Position numbers and translations under genes: made by a program. The notes beneath the pieces are model-generated. The model had not been told where the DNA came from. It made no database searches and saw only the letters and a program-made list of their open reading frames with translations. A stretch of 64,000 nt of DNA, taken from Nansenia antarctica (taxonomy: Eukaryota > Chordata > Actinopteri > Argentiniformes > Microstomatidae). The stretch spans positions 32,256,044 to 32,320,043 of the forward strand of contig OZ022345.1 of the NCBI GenBank assembly GCA_963989245.1. Reading direction: 5' to 3'. This document shows positions 19,978 to 28,920 of this stretch, piece after piece (position 1 is the first letter of the stretch; the number at the start of each line of letters is the position of its first letter).

Positions 19978-20061
19978 AAGCTTACAGCAGGCGGTCTCCC
20001 ATCCAGGTACTAACACGGCCCAACCCTGCTTAGCTTCCGAGGTCGGACGAGATCGGGCATA
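19978..20061 (-). pseudogene. 5S rRNA gene, 3' part (flank of the LINE insertion)
   Basis: The minus strand reads from GCCCGATCTCGTCCGACC through GGAAGCTAAGCAGGG and TGGATGGGAGACCGCCTG to CTGTAAGCTTTT, which is 5S rRNA from about nucleotide 26 to its terminator. The internal A-box and C-box are intact. The GGAATACCAGGTG stretch near the 3' end is missing, so this is a variant or pseudogene. The matching 5' part lies 6.3 kb away at 26359-26385, on the other side of a LINE. Confidence 0.88.
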
Positions 20062-20234
20062 TATTTTTTTTATACATTTCACAGATAATTTGTTCAGTTG
20101 GTTATTTACATTATTCACAAAACACATACAGATACGATACGTAAATAACACAGTGAGACATGACAGACAGCACAAAACAGAATGTGGGACAGACATAGAA
20201 TAGACAAAAGACGACAACAAACAAGACCAAGTAG

Positions 20235-20525
20235 CATACCAGGTCTTATCTATGCCTGGCAGCCCTTGGTCAAATCAGAAAAATCATAACGTCAACATAA
20301 CAAATAAACCATACGCAAAATAATCCAAACAAAAAAGACAATAAAGAATGATAAAGCAAAGGATATGACACATAAAAAACGGGTGATTCATGACAGACAG
20401 CGCAAAAAGTGGGACAGACACAACCCTAACCCTAACCCTAAACCAGAATAGACAAACCAACAGTAGACCAAGTAGCATACCAGGTCTTATCTATGCCTGG
20501 CAGCCCTTGGTCAACTCAGAAAAAA
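20235..20525 (-). repeat. Direct duplication in the LINE 3' UTR
   Basis: A segment of about 55 bp (AGTAGCATACCAGGTCTTAT through GGCAGCCCTTGGTCAA) occurs at about 20228-20277 and again at about 20469-20516. A short (CCCTAA)3 run at 20424-20441 lies between them. Confidence 0.8.
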
Positions 20526-20609
20526 CATAAAACAAACATAAACACTGACTCAAAACCAAACACAGATACTAATCCTCTATATTAAAACCTAACATCCCTG
20601 ATCCTGTAA

Positions 20610-20820
20610 AGGGCTCTGCACACAGCGTGCGATTTCTGTTGCGCGTCAACGTTCCATTTTGAAGTTTGAATGGAAGTCTATGAGAACATACAACAGAAAT
20701 TGCATCGCACGCTGTGTGCATTGGGATGCGATGTTTTATGATTTTCTCATAGACTTCCATTCAAACTTCAAAATGGAACGTTGACGCGCAACAGAAATCG
20801 CACGCTGTGTGCAGAGCCCT
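20610..20820. mobile_element. 211-bp palindromic MITE with TAA target duplication
   Basis: The element has perfect or near-perfect inverted repeats of about 77 bp (AGGGCTCTGCACACAGCGTG ... against ... CACGCTGTGTGCAGAGCCCT) around a short loop. It is flanked by TAA (20607-20609 and 20821-20823), the target preference of PIF/Harbinger elements. It landed in the 3' end of the LINE ORF2, so the terminal residues of the present frame (GSAHSVRFLLRVNVPF) are MITE-encoded. Confidence 0.85.
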
Positions 20821-22453
20821 TAATAGTCACCAAAGTGCTATTATTGACAAAGTGTTTACAAAAATCTGCTTTCCCCAGTGTGTGCACTAACCTAACATCC
20901 TTTTTAAATAGTGACACAAACAACTCCCACACCCTGGTAACTTTCCCCTCATAATGTGCTACATTCCTCCTACATACAATTGCATACCTTACGTGACTCA
21001 ACAAAACATTTACCAAATCTACGTTCACTTCTTTCTTTTTTCCCACCACCCCAAACAATAACAATTCCTTCCATTCAATCTCATTCATGACGGTAACCCC
21101 ACAGTGTACACTTAACAACCCCTTTACTTTCACAAATAAGACAGACAAACTTGGACATTCAACAAAAAAGTGGTCAAAATTTTCATCCCTCCCTTTACAT
21201 ACATCACATACCCTACCGACATTCCTATCCATTTGGTGCAATACAACATTTGTGTAAACCCTATTGTGCCTAATCTTAAAATCATTGTGCTCACATTCTA
21301 CGCTATTATATTTCACACCCAAATTTGCCCATACCTTTCCCACATCAATACCTTCAAAAACCCTTTCCCACACCTTCTCTGACGCTGGCCTCACCAACCC
21401 ATCACCCAGTAAATCCATGTATATCCCTTTTGTTTTCACATCCTCAAACTTGACCTCTAAACCTTTCCTTTCTACCCTTAATTCTACCATCCTTTTTTCC
21501 TCACCTGGCTCTCCCTGTCCTAACATTAACGTTTTCCATTCCCTACTTATACTGTCCCTAATTCTATTATACACTCCTGCAATCCCACCTATTCTTATAT
21601 CCCTATTCACTGCCCTTATTCCCTGCACTATCTCCTGCTCTGTTTTGAAATTGTTCTCTGACACTAAATGTTTTACCTGTCTAAACCCTGCCTGTTCAAA
21701 GTGCTTACTAACTATCATCTTGCTATTGTACTTTATCTTGGGGTTAAAAAAGATGGGCTGATTTAAAACCTCATCTTTCCCTACACACTTGTACCTTACC
21801 TGCTCTAAATATTTCCCCCATGCCTCAAACACCTCTCTATAAAACAGTGACATTCCCTCATACCGTGGTTTATTAAAAACCATTAAAAGACCATTCACAC
21901 CACACCCTCCATATCTGTGCAAATAATCCTCAAAGAAACCCATCCAACAATATTCATCCCTACCATACAAAAACGTTTTCACAATTTTGACCCTAAGTGC
22001 CCTTTTCTTCACTTCTATATCTATCAATTTTAACCCCCCATTCTTATAACTATTTATTAACACCCTGTGCCTAATTAGTGCCTGCTTGCTATCCCACAAA
22101 AAACTATTTATCACCCCATTCAATTCTTTCGTGACCCACAAAGGTAAATCTAGTGCACTCAACACATGGTTCACCTTTGATAGGATCAGGCAGTTTATTA
22201 CCGTCACCTTTCCCCTTAGTTTCAGTTTTCTCCTTCTCCATGAATTCAGTGTTTGTTTCACCCTGTTCAAAATCCCTGTCCATGTTACATCCCTTGCTTC
22301 TTTTTCATTCACACCCACATTCACTCCTAGCACTTTTATCATTCCTTTTGCCACTTTCAAAGGTATATCACATTCACTCATGTCTACACTCCCTACACAC
22401 AGTATTTCTGACTTCTCTACATTCATTTTGGCCCCTGATGCTTTCCCATATAC
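20768..22453 (-). pseudogene. LINE ORF2 C-terminal part (RT thumb to C-terminus)
   Basis: An open minus-strand frame of about 550 residues, continuous from just after the TAA at 22454-22456. It carries LKLRGKVTVINCLILSKVNH and the Trp/Leu-rich block typical of the RT connection region of Tx1/L1 elements. A Cys/His motif follows (CDVCKGRDENFDHFFVECP, CX2CX7HX4C), the usual C-terminal zinc knuckle of this clade. The last 17 or so codons come from the inserted MITE. Confidence 0.8.
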
Positions 22454-23148
22454 TTATAATAACTTGACTACTCTCTTCACACTGTCTACATCCCTAACTG
22501 TTATGTTTGTGTCGTCTGCATACTGATGTATTAAACTCCTCCCACCCCCTGGAATATGTATACCCTGAATGTGTTTGTCTGATTTTAACAACGTCGCCAG
22601 TGGCTCTGCTGTAATGCTATACAGCAGACTGGACAACGGACAACCCTGCCTAACTGATCTTTCTAAACTAAAACTATCTGTCAAAACTCCACTACACTTT
22701 ACCCTACTCTTTGCACAACTATACAGTAACCTAATCCACTGAACTATCCTCTCCCCAAAACCAAACTTCTCTAACGTCCTAAACATAAACTCATGCTCTA
22801 CTCTATCAAAAGCTTTATTGAAATCTACACTCAACACTATCCCTCCCTCTTCCTTCATGTGTTTCACTGTATCCCTGACTGACCCTATTGTATCCGCTAT
22901 ATCTCTCCCTGGTATGCTATACGCTTGAGTCGATGACACTATGGACCCTACTACTGACTTAATCCTATTGGCTAAAATCTTCGCTAACACTTTGTAATCT
23001 GTATTCAATAAACTAATCCCTGTGTAATTCCCTAACTGTAACTTACTACCCTTCTTGTATAATAAAGTAATTAACCCTGTTGCCATCGACTCACTAACCT
23101 TCTCTACCCTTTCCATTTCCTTATAAACAAACAAACAAAATCTTACTA
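22454..23148 (-). pseudogene. LINE ORF2 reverse transcriptase part
   Basis: Contains GLITLLYKKGSKLQLGNYTG, LSVDFNKAFDRVEHEF, RQGCPLSSLLYSI and the catalytic QYADDTN. It is in a different frame from the endonuclease part upstream (a one-base shift near 23120-23150) and ends at TAA 22454-22456, after which the same frame resumes. Confidence 0.85.
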
Positions 23149-24617
23149 AGCACTGCACTAAAACACTTGTAGAATTCACCTGGTAAGCCATCAGAGCCCG
23201 GGCTTTTGCCATTATTTGAGCTCTGAATGGCTAAGGTGACCTCCCCCTCTGATAAATCCCTATCACACCCTTCCCTGTCACTATCTGCTAACCTATGCTC
23301 AACTGTCCCTAAAACTTCTCCTACACTGTCATTGTCTACACTACCTTTTTTGAATAAATTCTCATAATACTCCTGCACTGTCTCCAAAACCCCTACATAG
23401 TCTTTCACTATCTCCCCTTTCTCATTCTCTATCTCTTCTATGTATGTTTTCCCCTGCTTCTGCTTCTCTAACCCTAAAAAGAACGCTGTGCATTTCTCCC
23501 CTTCTACTGTATACTGTGCCCTACTCCTAACTATAGCCCCTCTACACTTCTCCTTTTCATACGCTTCTAATTCCCCCCTAATCTCCATGTATTTCACTAC
23601 GCTTCTATCTGGGTCCCTGTCTATTTCTTTTAGTTCCTCATCCATCCTCCCTCTCAATACACTTTCTTTTCTCTTTCTATCCTGACCTCGTTTTCTACAA
23701 TAACTAATACTTAATTGTTTTACCTGTCTCTTAACACACTCCCACCATTCACACACATTCTCTTCATACATTCCACACTTCATTCGCTCACTAATATGCT
23801 CATTCACCATATCCCTATACTCACTCTCCCCTAATACCCTTGTGTTCAAACACCACACACACCCCCCTTTCCCTGTGTGCCTACCCCCTAAGTGAAACGT
23901 GATTGCTGCGTGATCGCTGTACCCCGTGAATTTGTGTTGTATATCTCCTATTTCCTTTTCTATCCCCTGTGACACTAAACATAAATCTATTCTACTCTGC
24001 TTCAAAGCCCCACTAACTACCTGTCTTCTCGAAAACTCTCTCTTACTTGTGTTCCTAACTCTCCATACATCTATTACATTTCTCTGCTCTATCATTTCTA
24101 ATAACCCTCTCCTAGCTGAATCTGTCTTAAAACTATCTACTCTATAAACATCCATCTTAGTGCAAAATACATTAAAGTCACCCACCAAAATACAATTCCC
24201 TGTGCAGTGCAAGCCCAGTTCTACAAAAAAATCCCTCTTTTCAACCTCTCTATTTGGTGCATACACATTAATTAATCTAAACATAACATTATTTATATTA
24301 AATTCTATCCCTATTACCCTACCCTTCCCGTCATTCAAAACCTCTCTTACATTCTCTACCCTATTCTCTTTAATTAATATCGCTACCCCACATGATTTAT
24401 TCGTCCCATTATTTGTAAACAGCATACCCCTCCATTTCCCCTTGATTTCTGTCATTTTGGTGTCTGTCCACTTTGTCTCCTGCAGTACCAGAACATCAGA
24501 TGTGAAAGTCACCAGCACCTCCTCCAGCTTCTCCATGTTATTGAGCCCATTGATGTTTATGGAGAAAAGCGTGACCATTGAAAACAAGTGTAGGAGGATA
24601 AATATGTTTACTGCCAT
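23121..24617 (-). CDS. LINE ORF2 N-terminal part: APE-type endonuclease
   Basis: A 498-residue frame starting at ATG 24617, only 8 bp after the ORF1 stop at 24626, so reinitiation or coupled translation is likely. APE motifs in order: SININGLNN, VLVLQETKW (catalytic Glu), INVYAPN, ILVGDFNVF, and GYSDHAAITFHL (catalytic Asp-His). The frame leads into the first RT segment (SPGSDGLPGEFYK) and is then lost by frameshift. Confidence 0.88.
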   Translation of the reverse strand: MAVNIFILLHLFSMVTLFSININGLNNMEKLEEVLVTFTSDVLVLQETKWTDTKMTEIKGKWRGMLFTNNGTNKSCGVAILIKENRVENVREVLNDGKGRVIGIEFNINNVMFRLINVYAPNREVEKRDFFVELGLHCTGNCILVGDFNVFCTKMDVYRVDSFKTDSARRGLLEMIEQRNVIDVWRVRNTSKREFSRRQVVSGALKQSRIDLCLVSQGIEKEIGDIQHKFTGYSDHAAITFHLGGRHTGKGGCVWCLNTRVLGESEYRDMVNEHISERMKCGMYEENVCEWWECVKRQVKQLSISYCRKRGQDRKRKESVLRGRMDEELKEIDRDPDRSVVKYMEIRGELEAYEKEKCRGAIVRSRAQYTVEGEKCTAFFLGLEKQKQGKTYIEEIENEKGEIVKDYVGVLETVQEYYENLFKKGSVDNDSVGEVLGTVEHRLADSDREGCDRDLSEGEVTLAIQSSNNGKSPGSDGLPGEFYKCFSAVLSKILFVCL

Positions 24618-24625
24618 TTTTTATT

Positions 24626-26161
24626 TCATTTCTTCTTTCCCTCCACGTTCTGCTGCTTTGATTTGCGCTTTAGTTTCCCCGCTAAAAGCGCCCTCTTCCT
24701 CCCTCCCACTATCGTCAACAGCTCAGACTCGTCTTGCTCCCCGCACCCATCGTCACTGTTTGTTAACATCTTTTCAGATGCTTTCGGGGGGGGGCTTACG
24801 GATACGGCCCCTCGTATCCGTAAGTTCATGGGGGTTCCCTCCTTTGATTTGTTGCCTGCCTCTTGTGCTTCTCTCGGGCGCGCGACTCTCGGGGGCAAAG
24901 GCTCTTGTTGGGAACCTCTCCCCCCGGTCATCTGTGCGCTCCCTTGCAACTCCGATGCCTGGGTTACCCCCATAAAGCTGTCGAGGCTCGACCCCATGCC
25001 CCCCCCCTTCCCGCTCTTTCCTGTCAGTCCCGACCACCTCGTGCTCTGAGTCTCTGACACAGTCTGAGCTGTCAACGATACTCCCTCCTCCATCCCCTCT
25101 TCCTCCTCTCCCTCGCTCTTCTCTTCCTCTTCTCCCTCGCTCTTCTCTTCCTCCTCTCCCTCGCTCTTCTCTCCCTCTTCTCCCTCTCCCTTCTCTCCCT
25201 CTCCCTTCTCTTCCTCTCCCCCCTTTCCCCCCTTCCCTTCTTCCTCCCTCTGTCTAAAAACAGTGGATGGACTCGTCACTACTTCCTCCTCCCTACACTT
25301 ACATTGGGATTCCAGGTCCCCACACCCCCTGCACTTGTTTTCAAAAGTCGCGCATTCCCTCGCATAATGCCCGCTGAGCCCACACCTTCTGCACTTGAAC
25401 TCGGGACATTCCCGTAGGATGTGCCCTGGCTGCAGACACATCCTACACACCTTCACCTGTCTGTCATGAATCACCCGAAAAAAATCAGACCCATTGTCCG
25501 TCTCGAACTTGGTCGAGTACGGCAGCGATTTTACAACATCATTAAATTTCACTTTTACAAACCGTGTTCCTTCGCATATGCTGGTCCCCGGCCACATCCT
25601 CCTCTTTATCGGGGAGACCGCGTGCACCCCCCAGTCCGTTAATTTCCTTAGAATGTCCCCGTCCTTTGTGTAGACCGGCAGTCCGATGAAGGACACCACC
25701 ATTTCGTCCCCGCACAGTTCCCTCGCCATGACCCTCGTCTCCTTGATCTTGAAGCCGTCGAGCAGCCTCTCTTTCCCCTTCGGATGGCTCATCGTGATCT
25801 CGTACTTATTTAATCCTATGTATCTGCAGCCCACGACGAGCCCGCACACCTCCTTCGTCGCCCGGAGCAGCGCCATCATGGTCACCTTCTCCTCGCCGAC
25901 CAGCTCCACCGCCACCGTCAATTCCTTGCTGTAGGCTGGCACCTCTCGCTCCTCTCTCCTCTCTCCCTCTCGTTCCTCTTTCTCCGCTTGCGCCCTCGCT
26001 TCCGCCGCCTGTTTCTTCCTCGCGATTCTCTCTCTCTCCTCTCTTATTTCATCTCTCACTTTCTGTCTCTCCATCTCCTCTCTCTCTTTCTCTCCTTCTT
26101 TCGCCTTGCCTGTGTCCGTGTTCTTAGCCGTGTCGTCTGTCGTTCCGCGTACCTTTACCAT
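24626..26161 (-). CDS. LINE ORF1: Gag-like RNA-binding protein with CCHC knuckles
   Basis: A 511-residue frame. The frame is open to 26185, but the first ATG is at 26161 (MVKVRGTTDDTAKN). It begins with a long charged, probably coiled-coil segment (EKEREEMERQKVRDEIREER). An RRM-like middle follows, then three Cys/His knuckles near residues 235-290 (CRMCLQPGHILREC, CRRCGLSGHYAREC, CRGCGDLESQCKC). Next is a repetitive acidic tract of GEEEEKSE units (about 25070-25230) and a basic C-terminus. This is the Tx1-clade ORF1 plan, and the frame appears intact. Confidence 0.85.
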   Translation of the reverse strand: MVKVRGTTDDTAKNTDTGKAKEGEKEREEMERQKVRDEIREERERIARKKQAAEARAQAEKEEREGERREEREVPAYSKELTVAVELVGEEKVTMMALLRATKEVCGLVVGCRYIGLNKYEITMSHPKGKERLLDGFKIKETRVMARELCGDEMVVSFIGLPVYTKDGDILRKLTDWGVHAVSPIKRRMWPGTSICEGTRFVKVKFNDVVKSLPYSTKFETDNGSDFFRVIHDRQVKVCRMCLQPGHILRECPEFKCRRCGLSGHYARECATFENKCRGCGDLESQCKCREEEVVTSPSTVFRQREEEGKGGKGGEEEKGEGEKGEGEEGEKSEGEEEEKSEGEEEEKSEGEEEEGMEEGVSLTAQTVSETQSTRWSGLTGKSGKGGGMGSSLDSFMGVTQASELQGSAQMTGGRGSQQEPLPPRVARPREAQEAGNKSKEGTPMNLRIRGAVSVSPPPKASEKMLTNSDDGCGEQDESELLTIVGGRKRALLAGKLKRKSKQQNVEGKKK

Positions 26162-26358
26162 ATTGAGCCATCCGAGTACAAACAAAACGAAAAAACAAAA
26201 ATATCCCCCCTAACAGCAAGCTGCTGGGGGAATAAACTCTCACACACTAACTATCCTTTCACTCACACAAACTATGCAAATATTCAAACACTTAACTCTC
26301 ATGCACACAAACAAATTCCAAGAGCTCACGCTGCTATCCCAAACTTTTTACGACAGGT

Positions 26359-26385
26359 CGTATTCAGACTGGTATGGCCGTGAGC
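26359..26385 (-). pseudogene. 5S rRNA gene, 5' part (other flank of the LINE)
   Basis: The minus strand reads GCTCACGGCCATACCAGTCT followed by GAATACG, corresponding to nucleotides 1 to about 27 of 5S rRNA (GCTTACGGCCATACCACCCT in fish). It directly abuts the LINE 5' end. Together with 19978-20061 it restores one 5S unit, with a few shared bases at the junction as a target duplication. Confidence 0.75.
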
Positions 26386-26466
26386 AAGAGGACCATGACC
26401 CTAAGCATCCATATGCCTGTGCCTGGAGCACTCTTGTTCATGGAACTTTATTATATATCCGGAATA

Positions 26467-26937
26467 GCTCAGCTTCTACCCCAGGGCCATCCAGGCCCTG
26501 AACACAGCAAAGACCTAGGTTCTGGGCCCTGGACAGTCTGGACAGATTGATGGCAGCTGCTGGATTGAAAATCAGGTGTAGTGCTGAGGCACAAATGTGT
26601 ACATTTCAAGCCTGCAAACTGCGACACTTTAAATGAAGGTGCAATAACACTATGTGCAATATGACAACACTAGGGTACATAAGGTTGCAGAGAATAGGAA
26701 ATGTTAGAATAGGTATAGCATAGCATAGAGTACAGCACAGTGTTTTATTTGTACAGTATAGTGGATAGTGGATAGTGTACATAGCCTTTATTTATGTAAA
26801 CCAGCCCCTTTCCCTTCTTTTATTTTATTTAATTTTTTTATTATTATTTCCTAGCACCAGGGGAGCCCCCCCTCCCAAATGTCGTTGTTTGGTACCTGTA
26901 CTATATCAATGACAATAAAGACCATTCATTCATTCAT
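26467..26937 (+). mobile_element. LINE 3' end, same family as 10430-10940
   Basis: The plus-strand frame at 26468-26518 ends SFYPRAIQALNTAKT at TAG. It is followed by a 3' UTR that is the reverse complement of the 10.4-10.8 kb copy. It finishes with GACAATAAAGACC and (ATTC)n. It lies just outside the 5S 5' part, within the old 5S upstream flank. Confidence 0.75.
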
Positions 26938-26944
26938 ATAAGCA

Positions 26945-27515
26945 CTCTATTTGTGGGTAGACTATGCACAAGGTGTCCTGGATGAAGGGAGAAGTTAAAA
27001 TCGCTCAGAGAGCGCCGGAGCGCACACTGGGTGCAACGTCATAAAGGGACCAGGTAATTTGATTGGACAAGAGGCATTCCATGAGTGCTGATCATATTTC
27101 CAGGGCGAATTTACGAACGCAGCTAGCGAACAGAAGACGCAAAAAATCGTCAGATCAGATATATAAACGGGTTATTTTGGTAAACTGGACACATTTTGGG
27201 AATATATGTGGTTACTTTCTCGCCTGAAAACATATTACAACTTCATAAAATGACATTTTAACACTTGTAAAGCCAAAATTACATATTTTAGCTTATGGAG
27301 GTTTAAAATGGAGGTTTAAATTCGCCGCTCCCGGCGAAATGCATTCTGGGAGGCAGTATGAATACTGTGTAAACGGTCAGCTGGTTTTCACATACTTATT
27401 ATGAATTTAGTATGCAGTATGCAGTATATACTCACTGAGTATGCTAGTATGCAGTATATACTCACTGAGTATGCTAGTATGCAGTATGCTAGTATCAACC
27501 TGGTCTCACACGGCA
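26945..27515. repeat. MITE-type sequences with TATGCAGTATG repeats
   Basis: Contains the repeat shared with 9880-10045. Next come GGCGAAATGCATTCTGGGAGG and a tandem of AGTATGCTAGTATGCAGTAT with ATATACTCACTG units (27405-27495), ending CAACCTGGTCTCACACGGCAG. The last motif also terminates repeats near 50.15, 50.51 and 58.30 kb. Non-coding. Confidence 0.55.
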
Positions 27516-27555
27516 GCCTCTCTCTCTCTCACCTTACGTGCCGACGTAATCCAAG

Positions 27556-28211
27556 ATGGCGCCGACCATGGCTGCTATGTCGATACAGCTTGTTGTGTTC
27601 TGTCTGTTCTGTGTCTCTGTGTCCTGCCTAACGTCGTACACAAGAGACGTTCTACAGCACATGAGGGGTTTAACCCCACCGGACATCTTCCCCAAACTAC
27701 TCACCCGTTCCACGGACATTCTGGATATGCTTGTGAGGGGGACCGCGTTTTTCGCCAGAGCTGTGAGGTGGATCAGAAGGCAGCGAGGTCGGAGAGCTGG
27801 CTGTTTGGTTCGCCTTCGGCGGAGAGGAACGCGACCACCACTCCCGGGCATATTCCTGAGCAACGTGAACTCCCTATGCAATAAAATGGATGAACTCCGG
27901 TGTCTCGTTGCAAGGAACAGCGACTTCCACTCCTCGGCTGTCTTCGCGTTCACGGAGACGCACCTATCTCCATCTGTCCCCGACGAGGCGGTGGAGCTAG
28001 AGGGATTCTCCGCGTTCCGGGCTGACAGAGACTTCGAGGCGGTGAGCAAGTCTAGGGGAGGGGGGTTAATGTTCTTTGTTAACGTGCGCTGGAGTTCCGA
28101 GGTGACAGTGCTCCACAAACACTGTTCCACGGCTATAGAATCCCTATTCATCCTCTGCCGTCCATTTTATTCCCCCCGTGAGTTCAGCTCATTCATTCTC
28201 GCGTGTGTCTA
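27556..28211 (+). pseudogene. LINE ORF, N-terminal endonuclease half (split by insertion)
   Basis: From ATG 27556 (MAPTMAAMSIQLVV) the frame gives a hydrophobic start, a basic region (RRQRGRRAGC), and then the first half of an APE endonuclease (LSNVNSLCNKMDELR, FTETHLS with the catalytic Glu). At 28211 the frame is broken by the LTR of a gypsy element. It resumes in phase at 46623, after the 4-bp duplication TCTA. The family looks L2/Rex1-like. Confidence 0.8.
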
Positions 28212-28580
28212 TGTGACGGGGTGTATCTTTTCATGAATCACTCTCAGCTGGATGGCTCACGTTCATTTATTCTGCAGAACAACAGTGCATCAATTTCTGG
28301 ACACGGGACTTGCAGGGTCATCGAGCTACATTCGTCTCAGTGGTTAAGAATGCACTGAGGGAGATCACGTTACGTCCCGTGCTATTGCACTGTCCAGCTA
28401 TATTTACACAGCATCCGGGTCACGGACACAGCATCCGGGTCACGGACACAGCATCCGGGTCACGGACACAGCGTCCGGGTCACGGACACACCCCGGATAT
28501 ACCACGTCATTAAACCCCTAGAAGGCGCAGTTTATACCTATTTTAGCTATAATTGAACTTGCCCTTTCTACTCCGTTACA
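28212..28580 (-). repeat. 3' LTR of element B
   Basis: TGTGACGG...GTTACA, 369 bp. It contains four perfect 20-bp tandem units CAGCATCCGGGTCACGGACA (28409-28488; the fourth has G for A). The purine tract AAGGGGGGTGTA lies just upstream of it on the minus strand. Confidence 0.95.
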
Positions 28581-28920
28581 TACACCCCCCTTAAATTATA
28601 CTAAAATGGGGCAACAGCATGAAAACCGGAGGACAGTAAAAAAAAACAGGAGCGAAAAAACAAACAAATGACAAAACAAAAAAACAACGTGGATCTCGAG
28701 CACTGATGTACCAAAACTCAACATTATAAATTCTTCCATAAGAAGTGTGTAAGGACAGATTGGTACCAAAACCCGTACTTATCACAGAGGAGAAAGAGAT
28801 GCCATCTACATCCCACAGTTGTACATAACTTTGCCCTTACAAGAGGATCTCATGACTCTAGGTCACGACTCAGACCGGAAGCAAAATAAATAAAGAAAAA
28901 AAACTGGATGCACTACGCCC
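28581..28920 (-). other. 3' noncoding region of element B
   Basis: About 340 bp between the pol stop and the 3' LTR, A/C-rich on the plus strand. No coding sequence is seen. Confidence 0.6.

Larger units (their letters stand above)
20062..26358 (-). mobile_element. Tx1/L1-type LINE inserted in a 5S rRNA sequence
   Basis: About 6.3 kb on the minus strand: 5' region (26358-26162), ORF1 (26161-24626), ORF2 (24617 to about 20770, three pieces), a 3' UTR, and a short A-rich 3' end (TATAAAAAAAATAT) directly against 5S nucleotide ~26. The 5' end abuts the first ~27 nt of 5S rRNA. ORF1 has CCHC knuckles and ORF2 an APE endonuclease followed by RT, the layout of Tx1-clade L1 elements. Zebrafish Mutsu of this clade is reported to target 5S rRNA genes. 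ORF2 carries a frameshift near 23.13 kb and an in-frame TAA at 22454-22456, so this copy is inactive. Confidence 0.85.

Noticed and set aside
19978..20061. Functional 5S rRNA gene
   Set aside because: The 5' part is separated by a 6.3-kb LINE and a 13-nt segment near the 3' end is missing.
24160..24975. Plus-strand open frame of 271 codons
   Set aside because: It lies antisense to LINE ORF1/ORF2, which carry clear endonuclease and zinc-knuckle motifs. The plus-strand frame has none.
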